Assembly (NCBI RefSeq): GCF_018784445.1
Contig: NZ_WQOH01000011.1
Coordinates: forward strand, 59,467 to 123,466
Reading direction: 5' to 3'
Origin: Gemmiger formicilis
GTDB lineage: Bacteria > Bacillota > Clostridia > Oscillospirales > Ruminococcaceae
DNA length: 64,000 nucleotides
A program made the translations under genes and the position numbers. How positions within the stretch are numbered: the stretch's first letter is position 1; every line of letters begins with the position of its first letter. A model generated the notes under the pieces. That model was not told the DNA's origin, searched no databases, and worked only from the letters and a program-made list of their open reading frames with translations. Positions 33,183 to 40,830 of the stretch are shown in pieces.

Positions 33183-34517
33183 GTGAAGCTGAACAACCGC
33201 CGCACTATTCTGGTGGGTCTTGCATTTTTGTCGATCTGCACATTCTGGCAGATGTACGACAGCGTAATGACCCTGATTTTGACCGATACCTTTAAATTGA
33301 ACGAGACGTTCGCCGGGGCCATCATGGCCGCAGATAACGTGTTGGCGCTGTTTTTGCTGCCGTTCTTTGGGGCGCTGTCCGATAGAACACACACCCGCAT
33401 CGGGCGGCGCATGCCCTTTATCGTGGGCGGCACGGCGGCGGCGGCCATTTTGATGAACCTCATCCCGCTGCTGGACGACCGCTATGCCGCCAACCCCAGC
33501 ACCGGAACGTTAGTGCTGTTTATCGTGGTGCTGGGCCTGTTGCTGGTGGCCATGGGCACCTACCGCTCCCCTGCTGTGGCCCTGATGCCCGACGTCACCC
33601 CCAAGCCGCTGCGCAGCCGCGCAAACGCCATCATCAACCTGATGGGCGCGGTCGGCGGCATCCTGTACCTGGGGCTGGCCGCCGTGCTGTACCCGGCGTC
33701 CAAAACGAAGGGCGTGGAACACGTCAGCTACCGTCCGTTGTTCTTCATCGTCTCGATGATCATGGTCGTGGCTGTTGTCGTTTTGTACCTGACCATCAAG
33801 GAGCCGAAGCTTGAGGAAGCAAACCAGAAGCTGGAGGCCGCCCACCCCGAGTGGAACCTTGCCACCGACGACGGCGCAGGTCACGAGGTTTTGCCGACCC
33901 CGGTCAAGCGCAGCCTGGCGTTTTTGCTGGTCTCAATCTCGCTGTGGTTTATCGGCTATAACGGCGTTACAACGTGGTTTACCAAGTATGTAGAGGCTGT
34001 CATGGGCGAGGGCCTGGGCGGTGCGTCCACCTGCCTGCTGGTCGCCACGGCGGGCGCAATCGTCTCGTACATTCCCATCGGTACGCTGGCCGCCAAAATT
34101 GGCCGCAAGCGCACGATCCAGTGCGGTATCGTGCTGCTGGCCACCTGCTTTATTCTGGGTTACCTGCTGACCACGATGTACACCTCGATCCAGCCCATCA
34201 TGTACGTGGTGTTTGCGCTGGTGGGCCTGGCGTGGGCCGCCATCAACGTGAACTCGCTGCCCATGGTGGTGGAAATGTGCCGCGGCAGCGACATCGGCAA
34301 GTTCACCGGATATTACTACACCTTCTCGATGGCCGCGCAGGTCGTCACGCCCATCGTGGCCGGCTCCCTGATGCGAGCCATCGACTACCGCGTACTGTTC
34401 CCCTACGCCGCCCTGTTTGTAGCCCTGAGCTTTGTGACCATGTGCTTCGTCAGGCACGGCGACACCAAAGCCGAGGCAAAGAAGGGGCTGGATGCGTTTG
34501 AGGATATGGATACGTAA
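33183..34517 (+). CDS. MFS / GPH-type transporter
   Basis: 444 residues from GTG 33183, which follows AAGGAGAA. Twelve hydrophobic segments. The MFS motif between helices 2 and 3 is GALSDRTHTRIGRRMPFIVGG (about residues 61-81), the glycoside-pentoside-hexuronide/cation symporter variant (SDRT..R.GRRrP). A cytoplasmic loop (LEEANQKLEAAHPEWN) lies mid-protein. It probably imports a sugar or glycoside with a cation, but the substrate cannot be read from sequence. Single-gene transcript between a promoter and a terminator. Confidence 0.85.
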   Translation: MKLNNRRTILVGLAFLSICTFWQMYDSVMTLILTDTFKLNETFAGAIMAADNVLALFLLPFFGALSDRTHTRIGRRMPFIVGGTAAAAILMNLIPLLDDRYAANPSTGTLVLFIVVLGLLLVAMGTYRSPAVALMPDVTPKPLRSRANAIINLMGAVGGILYLGLAAVLYPASKTKGVEHVSYRPLFFIVSMIMVVAVVVLYLTIKEPKLEEANQKLEAAHPEWNLATDDGAGHEVLPTPVKRSLAFLLVSISLWFIGYNGVTTWFTKYVEAVMGEGLGGASTCLLVATAGAIVSYIPIGTLAAKIGRKRTIQCGIVLLATCFILGYLLTTMYTSIQPIMYVVFALVGLAWAAINVNSLPMVVEMCRGSDIGKFTGYYYTFSMAAQVVTPIVAGSLMRAIDYRVLFPYAALFVALSFVTMCFVRHGDTKAEAKKGLDAFEDMDT

Positions 34518-34541
34518 ACGACCTTTTCATTATTAACCTTT

Positions 34542-34573
34542 TAGGGGCTGTTGCACTAACAGCCCCTATTTTG
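34542..34573 (+). terminator. Terminator after the MFS gene
   Basis: AGGGGCTGTT, five-base loop, AACAGCCCCT, then ATTTTG. Confidence 0.85.
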
Positions 34574-35071
34574 TATGAAAATGCGTAAGACCATTTGCAC
34601 GCTCCCTATCCGATCCTGGCGCTGCTTCCCCAAAGCGGTACTGCAGAGGACGCTATTCTCTTGTTAGAAGGTTTTTGGCCTTCTATACTATAAGAGATGA
34701 AAATTTCGGACAAAAGCACACCTCGAATTCGTTAAATTTACAAAAAGTTCACAATTGAAGCTTGGCAAGCGATTTTCTTGTCTTTTTCCGCCATTCTCTT
34801 TCCCAATGCAGATAAACAATAGTTTATATAGGTCGCCCCTGCCCGTGAACATAGTTAGCAGGGGCGATTAGATGTGCTACCGGCATGGGCACCACCTATT
34901 CCCCATTGCCGGGCGCACATACAGCAACAGCCTTCCCTTTGCTATATGTCAAGCAACAGGAAGGCTGTTATATTATTTTGCTCTACGAGATCCCACTAGT
35001 AATTGAATCACTTTTTCTTTACCATAACGCAAACGGACGTAGAAGTCCAAGAAAAGAAGCGTTAGCCGATG
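34574..35071. other. Gene-free interval with three hairpins
   Basis: No convincing gene in about 500 bases. It holds TAGAAGG/CCTTCTA (34663-34686), a GCCCCTGC..GCAGGGGC palindrome (34833-34867) related to the family A repeats, and AACAGCCTTCC/GGAAGGCTGTT followed by ATATTATTTT (34927-34981), a possible terminator. Base composition falls towards AT here. Confidence 0.5.
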
Positions 35072-36028
35072 TCAGCCCATATCGGCGGCAAGAGCCTGGT
35101 CGATGAGCTTTTGCAGCGTCTCCGCCTGCTTCTTTTCCGTGATAGCGCCTACGATGGGCTCGCCCACGATATTGCCGCTGCGGTCAACCACATAGGTGGT
35201 GGGATAGGCAAAGATGTTGCCAGTGAACTTTCCCGCTTCTCCGTCGGAATCGAAATACACGTTCTGATAGGTGGCGCCCTTCTTGGCCAGTACGTCCTTC
35301 GCCTCGGAGATCGCTGCCTCGTCGCCGTCCAGCGTGAAGGTGTTGACGCCGATGAGGGCGCCGCCCTTCTCCGCAAGCTTCTTGTTCAGCGCGTCCAGAT
35401 CGGCAAGCTCGCCCACGCAGGGATTGCAGGTGGTGAACCAGAAATTCACTACGGTGACGGCGTTGCCGGAGAACAGCTCGTCACTCTTCACCGGGTTCCC
35501 ATCCAGATCCTTGCCCTCAAAGGCAGGGAATTTCTGCACACTGCCGTCATCAGGCGGCGCGGTCATGTCGCTGCCCGCAGGCACGCTCATGGCGTCATCT
35601 ATAGATTGCTGTACCGCATCGGGGTACTTTTCCTCAATCATGGTCAGCTTGTCTTCGATGTCGCGAATCGTCTCCGCTTTTTCCTGAAGCAGTTTCAGCT
35701 CATCTGCCGTAAACTGATCCTTGGCGGATTCAATTGTACTGAGCAGGAAATCACCGTAGTTTTTGCCGTCCTCCTGCATGGTCATGCCCTTGTCGGCTGC
35801 CATGAATACCTTGTCCCAAAGTTCGGTGTTCTCCGAGAGAATGTCATTTTCCTGCGCCATCAGATCGTTGTACATGGCAGCCGCTTCCTCGGCATTCTTC
35901 GGTTCGCTGCTCGTTCCGTCCGTTTTGTCTGCGCCTTTTGCTCCGCAGGCAGCCAAAGACAGCGCAATCAGGGCGATAAGCAGCAGCGCCAGCAATCGGC
36001 CGGCAGGTTTCGTTCGATTCATCTTCAT
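35072..36028 (-). CDS. TlpA-like thiol-disulfide lipoprotein
   Basis: Extracytoplasmic thioredoxin-fold protein. 318 residues: signal peptide with lipobox LAAC (Cys28), a helical spacer (about 45-165), and a C-terminal TlpA/redoxin domain with the CxxC active site NFWFTTCNPCVGEL (Cys201 and Cys204) and the cis-Pro region FAYPTTYVVD. ATG 36028 is ten bases after AAGGAG. It is the last gene of a redox operon with a membrane 4Fe-4S protein and a CD1871A-type peptide. The layout suggests electrons pass from the Fe-S protein to this thiol protein. Confidence 0.88.
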   Translation of the reverse strand: MKMNRTKPAGRLLALLLIALIALSLAACGAKGADKTDGTSSEPKNAEEAAAMYNDLMAQENDILSENTELWDKVFMAADKGMTMQEDGKNYGDFLLSTIESAKDQFTADELKLLQEKAETIRDIEDKLTMIEEKYPDAVQQSIDDAMSVPAGSDMTAPPDDGSVQKFPAFEGKDLDGNPVKSDELFSGNAVTVVNFWFTTCNPCVGELADLDALNKKLAEKGGALIGVNTFTLDGDEAAISEAKDVLAKKGATYQNVYFDSDGEAGKFTGNIFAYPTTYVVDRSGNIVGEPIVGAITEKKQAETLQKLIDQALAADMG

Positions 36029-36032
36029 CTTT

Positions 36033-36968
36033 TTATTTCTCCTTGTTATCATTGTTTTTCTGCGGCATTGCAGCCGCCTTGGTTTTATCTTTACCGTCTC
36101 CAAAGCCGTAGCGGAAGCTGACGGCGCTGGTAGGACAGGCGCGGACGCACATCCCGCAACGGATGCACTCGGCATGGTTGGGCGTCTTTGTCACGTCCAC
36201 ATCCATTTTGCAGGCCTTGGCGCATTTCCCGCAGGAGACGCATTTGCTCCTGTCTACCTTCATCTGGAACAGGGATACCCTGTTGAACAGCGCGTAAAAC
36301 GCACCCAGCGGGCACAACCACTTGCAGAAGGGGCGGTAGAATACCACGCTCAGCACGATCACCGCCAGAAGGATGCAGAATTTCCATGTAAACAGGCTCC
36401 CCAGCGCCGCCCGGATGCCGGAATTGGCAAGGGACAGCGGGATGGCCCCCTCCAGCACGCCCTGTGGGCAGAGGTATTTACAGAAGAACGGGTCACCCAT
36501 GCCTACATCATTCACAAGGAACGCCGGCAGCAGGAAGACCATCACCAGCAGCACAGCGTATTTTAGGTATGTCAGCGGCTTCAGCCTCTTTGTGGAAAGC
36601 TTCTTAGTAGGGATTTTGTGCAGCAGTTCCTGAAACCAGCCGAAGGGACACAGAAAACCGCAGATAAAGCGTCCCAGCAGGACTCCCAGCAAAATAAGGA
36701 AACCTGTGATATAATAGGAAAAGCTGAACTTGGAAGACCCCACCACCGCCTGAAACGCACCGATGGGACAGGCACCGGAGGCCGCTGGGCAGGAGTAGCA
36801 GTTCAGCCCCGGCACGCAGACGTTTTTCCCCGCGCCCTGATACAGCCCGCCTTTGAGGAAGTTCGGCAGGTGCAGGTTGGTCAATAAGGCTGCCCCCGCC
36901 TGTATCCAGCCCCGGAAGCGGGACAGAAGTTGTGACGCGCCCGAAAATTTCTTACCCAATGCCCACAC
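36033..36968 (-). CDS. Membrane 4Fe-4S ferredoxin-type protein (NapH/YccM-like)
   Basis: 311 residues, about six membrane helices. It has two CxxxCP membrane-edge motifs of the NapH/NosR type (CGFLCPFGWFQELL and CKWLCPLGAFYALF). Two C-terminal 4Fe-4S clusters follow (CVSCGKCAKACKMDVD and CIRCGMCVRACPTS). Extra Cys near the N-terminus (CYSCPAASGACP) resembles the CcdA-like reductase variant. It probably moves electrons across the membrane to a thiol partner. Start GTG 36968 overlaps the CD1871A-type gene by 17 bases; a later TTG (36959) is possible. Confidence 0.88.
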   Translation of the reverse strand: MWALGKKFSGASQLLSRFRGWIQAGAALLTNLHLPNFLKGGLYQGAGKNVCVPGLNCYSCPAASGACPIGAFQAVVGSSKFSFSYYITGFLILLGVLLGRFICGFLCPFGWFQELLHKIPTKKLSTKRLKPLTYLKYAVLLVMVFLLPAFLVNDVGMGDPFFCKYLCPQGVLEGAIPLSLANSGIRAALGSLFTWKFCILLAVIVLSVVFYRPFCKWLCPLGAFYALFNRVSLFQMKVDRSKCVSCGKCAKACKMDVDVTKTPNHAECIRCGMCVRACPTSAVSFRYGFGDGKDKTKAAAMPQKNNDNKEK

Positions 36969-37104
36969 ACTCCAGACATAATTTAATCGCTTTGCTCAGC
37001 ACCGTCGCCGTCTCGCCGCGCCATACGCCGAAACACAGCATGGCGATGCCCACAACCAGCAGCACGGCCTGCACCGCCGCCTTTTTTACATGGCTCAATT
37101 CCAT
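36952..37104 (-). CDS. CD1871A-family CxxC-motif membrane peptide
   Basis: 50-residue protein: one hydrophobic helix (about 12-30) with AVQAVLLVVGIAMLCFGVWRGE, then KAIKLCLECVGIG with the terminal CxxC. This is the CD1871A-type small protein found next to 4Fe-4S/TlpA genes in Clostridia. ATG 37104 lies very near GAAAGGG; the TTG at 37098 has better spacing. It overlaps the next gene by 17 bases. Function unknown; probably a redox accessory subunit. Confidence 0.8.
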   Translation of the reverse strand: MELSHVKKAAVQAVLLVVGIAMLCFGVWRGETATVLSKAIKLCLECVGIG

Positions 37105-37144
37105 CACCCTTTCACTTTTTCTGCCACTATCATAGCACAAGAGA

Positions 37145-37203
37145 GTTAAAGTCACTGTTAAGAACGAAAATTTAACGCAAACCTTATCTGATTTTGCTAT
37201 AAT
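37145..37203 (+). promoter_or_regulatory. Divergent promoter region with direct repeats
   Basis: Plus strand: extended -10 TGCTATAAT (37195-37203) for the response regulator. Minus strand: TGCTATGAT (about 37136-37128) for the redox operon. Between them GTTAAAG (37145), GTTAAGA (37157) and TTTAACG (37171) form 12-base-spaced repeats, candidate sites for the adjacent OmpR-type regulator. Confidence 0.5.
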
Positions 37204-37241
37204 TATAATAACATGAAAATGAATAAAAAAGGAGGGCTCTC

Positions 37242-37919
37242 ATGCACCTTTTAGTAATTGAAGACGAACGCGCCCTGTGTGAAACCATTGTCCGCAGCCT
37301 GCGGCGCCAAGCGTACAGCGTGGACTGCTGCTACGACGGGGAAAAGGCGTTGGAGCTTCTGGGCGTGGAGCGCTACGATCTGGTGCTGCTGGATCTGAAC
37401 CTGCCGGGGAAGGACGGCATGACAGTGCTGCGCACCCTGCGGCAGACCGACCGGGAGACAAAGGTACTGATCCTCTCTGCCCGGGGTGAGGTGGAGGACA
37501 AGGTGGAGGGGTTAGATGCCGGAGCCAATGACTATCTGGCAAAGCCCTTTCATCTTGCCGAGCTGGAGGCTCGCATTCGCAGCCTGACCCTGCGGCAGTT
37601 CACCCAGCAGGATGTGCTGCTGACCTGCGGCGGCCTGACCTTTGACACACGCTCCCGTACCGCCGCCGTCAACGGGCAGACGCTGACGCTCACCCGCAAG
37701 GAAACAGGGATACTCGAATACCTGATGGTGCATCAGGGGCGACCCGTGAGTCAGGAGGAACTGATGGATCACGTTTGGGACAACAGCGTGGACAGCTTCA
37801 GCAATTCCATTCGCGTCCACATCTCCGCCCTGCGCAAAAAGCTCCGCGCCGCGCTGGGCTATGACCCCATCCGCAACCGCATCGGCGAGGGCTATCTGAT
37901 GGGAGGCGAGGAAGCATGA
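37242..37919 (+). CDS. OmpR-family response regulator
   Basis: 225 residues: receiver domain (1-115) with phospho-acceptor Asp51 (DLVLLDLNLPG) and Lys101 (YLAKPF), then a winged-helix DNA-binding domain ending with SNSIRVHISALRKKL and IGEGYLMG. ATG 37242 follows GGAGGG. It overlaps the sensor kinase gene by four bases (ATGA). It is divergent from the redox operon, whose promoter shares the intergenic repeats, so that operon is the likely target. Confidence 0.93.
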   Translation: MHLLVIEDERALCETIVRSLRRQAYSVDCCYDGEKALELLGVERYDLVLLDLNLPGKDGMTVLRTLRQTDRETKVLILSARGEVEDKVEGLDAGANDYLAKPFHLAELEARIRSLTLRQFTQQDVLLTCGGLTFDTRSRTAAVNGQTLTLTRKETGILEYLMVHQGRPVSQEELMDHVWDNSVDSFSNSIRVHISALRKKLRAALGYDPIRNRIGEGYLMGGEEA

Positions 37920-39067
37920 AGCGTCTTTCCTTGCAGTGGCGCATCACCCTGATGACCGTCCTGCTCATCGGCGTCACCTGCGTGATCATGAATCTGCTGC
38001 TCTGCTCCTCCGGTGTGTACTATATGGACACCATTGCGGACAGCCTACAGGGCGGCGGCACGGTAATCCTGAATGAGGGCGGCGCGGTGAGCTTTGACCC
38101 GCAGCACATAGCGCCCGACGAGGAGCTGACCATCGTCGTCGATGGGGCGCAGGGGCGCTTCCGCACTACCAACTGGTACATCACGGCTGCGGTAATGCTG
38201 CTCAGCGGTGTGCTGACCTACTTTGTCAGCGGACGCGCGCTCAAGCCCCTGCGCAGTTTTGCCTCGCAGGTGGAGCAGGTGCAGCTGAACAATCTTGCCG
38301 ATATGAGGATCGATGAAGACGTTATTCCGGAATTCCGGCAGCTGAGCCGCTCGTTCAACCAGATGCTGGAGCGGCTGAACAATGCCTTTGCCGCCCAGCG
38401 GCAGTTCACCGGCAATGCCGCCCACGAACTGCGCACGCCGCTGACGCTGATGCAGGCGCAGCTGGATCTGTTTTCCTCAGAGCACCCCGACGTGCCGCCG
38501 GAGATTGCGGAGTTTCTCGCCCTCCTGCGGGAGCAGACGGAACGTCTGACCCGGCTGACCAAGACGCTGCTGGAGATGAGCAATCTGCGGCAAGTGGCAC
38601 GGAACGAGCAGATCCAGCTCGCTCCCATGATTGAGGAGATCTTTACGGATCTTGCGCCACTGGTGGAAAAGCGCGGCATCACGCTGGAGGCGGATGGCGA
38701 CGGCGTTATGACCGGCAGCGATGCGCTGATCTACCGCTTGATCTTCAACCTGACAGAGAACGCCGTTAAGTACAACCGCCCCGGCGGCTCGGTGCGGGTC
38801 TGTGTCACACAGGAAACGGAAAAACTCCTGATTCGCGTTTCCGATACCGGCTGCGGCATTCCGGAGAAGTATCAGCAAAGCATCTTCCAGCCCTTTTTCC
38901 GTGTGGATAAGTCCCGCAGCCGCGAGTACGGCGGTGCGGGGCTGGGGCTTTCTCTGGTGTGGGAGATTGCCGATCTCCACGGTGGCTCCGTTTGGGTGGA
39001 GGAAAGTTCGGACAAGGGCACGACCATCGCGGTGGAGCTGCCAACGCAACAATCAACGAAGCCCTAA
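37916..39067 (+). CDS. Sensor histidine kinase
   Basis: 383 residues: membrane helices at about 10-32 and 86-104 flanking a short extracytoplasmic sensor of about 50 residues. HAMP-like linker (about 105-158), HisKA with His170 in AAHELRTPLTLM, then HATPase with NLTENAVKYN, DTGCGIP and GGAGLGLSLV. The small sensor domain lacks obvious ligand motifs. It pairs with the upstream OmpR regulator. Confidence 0.93.
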   Translation: MKRLSLQWRITLMTVLLIGVTCVIMNLLLCSSGVYYMDTIADSLQGGGTVILNEGGAVSFDPQHIAPDEELTIVVDGAQGRFRTTNWYITAAVMLLSGVLTYFVSGRALKPLRSFASQVEQVQLNNLADMRIDEDVIPEFRQLSRSFNQMLERLNNAFAAQRQFTGNAAHELRTPLTLMQAQLDLFSSEHPDVPPEIAEFLALLREQTERLTRLTKTLLEMSNLRQVARNEQIQLAPMIEEIFTDLAPLVEKRGITLEADGDGVMTGSDALIYRLIFNLTENAVKYNRPGGSVRVCVTQETEKLLIRVSDTGCGIPEKYQQSIFQPFFRVDKSRSREYGGAGLGLSLVWEIADLHGGSVWVEESSDKGTTIAVELPTQQSTKP

Positions 39068-39074
39068 AACCCTT

Positions 39075-39581
39075 TTATTCGTTTTTCGCCGCTTCGCTTG
39101 CCGCCCTGCGGCGTTCCTCTCTGTATGGGGCGGTCAGCCGGAAAGAGAAGCGTCCCTTTTCAATCTCAAATTCCTTGCAGCCCGTGTCCGGGTCTACGTC
39201 CGTCAGCTTGCAGACGGCAGGGTGTTTGCGGCTGTATGCGGTCAGCCTGTTTTTGAGGTCGGTGTTGTGGGTGCGGATGAAGATGGTGGGGTCTTTCTCG
39301 TCAAAATAGATTTCGGTGGTCTTTTCCTGCTTGGTAAGTCCTGTTCTCATAGGCTTATCCTTTCTACGGCTGCTGGACGGTCTGGAGCCGCTACCGGAGA
39401 CGCTGGAATTGCTCTTAGTGGGTTTATGTATCCAGCAATAGGCAGAGCCCTTAGCCGCTTCTCTGGTGCAGCCACTCTTGATACAGGTATACTTGGCAGC
39501 GAATGCGCCGATACACAAAATGCAGGCAGTCAGCGTAACGAGCATTGCGCAAAGAATGCTTTTCCAAATAGTCTTTTTCAT
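39075..39581 (-). CDS. Secreted/anchored hypothetical protein, conjugative-element type
   Basis: 168 residues: N-terminal hydrophobic segment (about 7-27, signal peptide or anchor), a Cys/His cluster (CIKSGCTREAAKGSAYCWIH, possibly metal-binding), a Ser/Arg-rich linker, and a C-terminal domain with FIRTHNTDLKNRLTAYSRKHP and FEIEKGRFSFRLTAPY. The latter stretch recalls small proteins carried by clostridial conjugative elements; function unknown. ATG 39581, weak ribosome site (GAAAGGAC). It lies beside the truncated P-loop fragment, consistent with element debris. Confidence 0.62.
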   Translation of the reverse strand: MKKTIWKSILCAMLVTLTACILCIGAFAAKYTCIKSGCTREAAKGSAYCWIHKPTKSNSSVSGSGSRPSSSRRKDKPMRTGLTKQEKTTEIYFDEKDPTIFIRTHNTDLKNRLTAYSRKHPAVCKLTDVDPDTGCKEFEIEKGRFSFRLTAPYREERRRAASEAAKNE

Positions 39582-39630
39582 GGTAAAGTCCTTTCTGTCA
39601 TATACGATATTTTACCAGTGACGTTTTCCG

Positions 39631-40035
39631 TCAGAAATCATCACCGCCGAAATCATCCGAACCAAAGTCGTCAGAATCAAGATCGTCCGAATCGAAGTGA
39701 ACAGCCCCCTCGCTCCATCTTCCGGGCAAAGCAAAAGCGCCGCAGCGATGTGGCGCTTTTCTATTGCCACAAAGCAGCAAATAGAGGGCTTCCCCACCAC
39801 CGTAAAGCCATATCAAATAAAAACGTCCAAAATTGCCCCGAAAGCGAACAGTTCGGGAGATGTCGGGCGTTTTTCTATTTTCAAAAGTAAATTTGCAAAC
39901 TGGGCTGCGGGCAAGGAGGTGATGCGGATGCCCCCTACTCTGCCAACTGCGTAATGTTGGAATCAGCAAAGCACTTGTTTTGCCTGTGCCAGACGGCCCC
40001 ATTACGAGAATATTGATATTGACAATATCACTTGT
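39631..40035 (-). pseudogene. Truncated conjugative P-loop ATPase (VirD4/TraG-like) fused to element debris
   Basis: The frame begins within ...NINILVMGPSGTGKTSALL and a Walker A loop like that of type IV coupling proteins. After about 30 residues it loses all similarity and runs into a Trp/Gly-rich stretch and an acidic tail of repeated DSDD/GSDDF units (stop at 39631). The N-terminal membrane part and the whole ATPase body are missing. Two AAAAGCGCC/GGCGCTTTT-type hairpins (39728-39760 and 39827-39884) lie inside. I read this as the scar of a conjugative element. Confidence 0.6.
40014..40030. repeat. 17-bp palindrome, left copy
   Basis: TGATATTGACAATATCA, a perfect palindrome around its central base. 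The same sequence (as its complement) recurs at 53589-53605 at the cut end of a PIN-like gene. Here it lies at the cut end of the P-loop fragment. Confidence 0.7.
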
Positions 40036-40040
40036 TCCTG

Positions 40041-40069
40041 TTGTGTTTAGTTTTGCGATATGCTATACT
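40041..40069 (+). promoter_or_regulatory. Promoter of the TetR/surface-protein operon
   Basis: -35 TTGTGT (40041-40046), 17-base spacer, extended -10 TGCTATACT (TATACT 40064-40069). GTGTTTACACC-type partial symmetry follows at 40073-40084. Confidence 0.6.
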
Positions 40070-40098
40070 ATTGGTGTTTACACCACAATAGAAAGAAA

Positions 40099-40830
40099 GT
40101 GATCCTCATAGCCATCACAAGCGCAAGTTTGCCCACGAAGAAGCGGATACTGACCGTTTGCGTGAAGCTGTTTTTAGAAAAGGGCTACAAGCAGACCACG
40201 CTGGCGGAAATCAACGAAAGGGCCGGTGTATCTTTCAGCCAATTTCAGAACATCTTCCGCGCCAAGGACGGCGTATTGACAGAGCTGGTGGAGTTCATGT
40301 TTGAAAACCAGTTCGCCATGGCGCGAAGCGCGGCGGGCGAGAAGCTGCCGCCGGTCTATGTCTACGCGGTCGAAACGGCGATCCAGATGACGCTGACGGA
40401 GCTGAACGAAAACCTGCGGGAAATCTACATTGAGGCCTACACGCAGAAGGAAGCGTCTGAATTTATCTTCCGGGAAACCGCGAAGGAGCTGTATCAGATT
40501 TTCGGTTCCTATCAGCCGGAGCTGACCACCCGCGATTTTTACGACATGGAGATCGGCTCGGCCAGCATCATGCGCGGCTACATGGCGCACCTGTGCGACG
40601 AGGAGCTGACGCTGGAAAAGAAGCTGCGGTTATTCCTGACCATGACTCTGCGGGCGTACAACGTCCCGAAGGAGGAAACGGAACAGGCAATTCGGTTCGT
40701 GGAAGGGCTGGATATCCGCACGATCTCCGAACAGGTGATGCAGGCGCTGTTCAAGGCGCTGGCGATGCGCTTTGAGTTTTCCCTTCAAGAAATTGAAACC
40801 AGTCGAATAAAAGAGGAGGCCCCTACATGA
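40099..40830 (+). CDS. TetR/AcrR-family regulator
   Basis: 243 residues. The N-terminal TetR DNA-binding domain has KKRILTVCVKLFLEKGYKQTTLAEINERAGVSFSQFQNIF (about 13-52). The C-terminal ligand-binding half is all-helical and not assignable. GTG 40099 was chosen because it starts just before the conserved domain and after GAAAGAAA. An upstream ATG at 40060 overlaps the promoter -10. Its last four bases (ATGA) overlap the start of the 1490-residue surface protein gene, so regulator and surface protein are translated together. Confidence 0.85.
   Translation: MILIAITSASLPTKKRILTVCVKLFLEKGYKQTTLAEINERAGVSFSQFQNIFRAKDGVLTELVEFMFENQFAMARSAAGEKLPPVYVYAVETAIQMTLTELNENLREIYIEAYTQKEASEFIFRETAKELYQIFGSYQPELTTRDFYDMEIGSASIMRGYMAHLCDEELTLEKKLRLFLTMTLRAYNVPKEETEQAIRFVEGLDIRTISEQVMQALFKALAMRFEFSLQEIETSRIKEEAPT

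Noticed and set aside
34574..35071. Small plus-strand frame at 34885-35106
   Set aside because: Lies across hairpins, no ribosome site, and overlaps the 3' end of the TlpA-like gene on the other strand.
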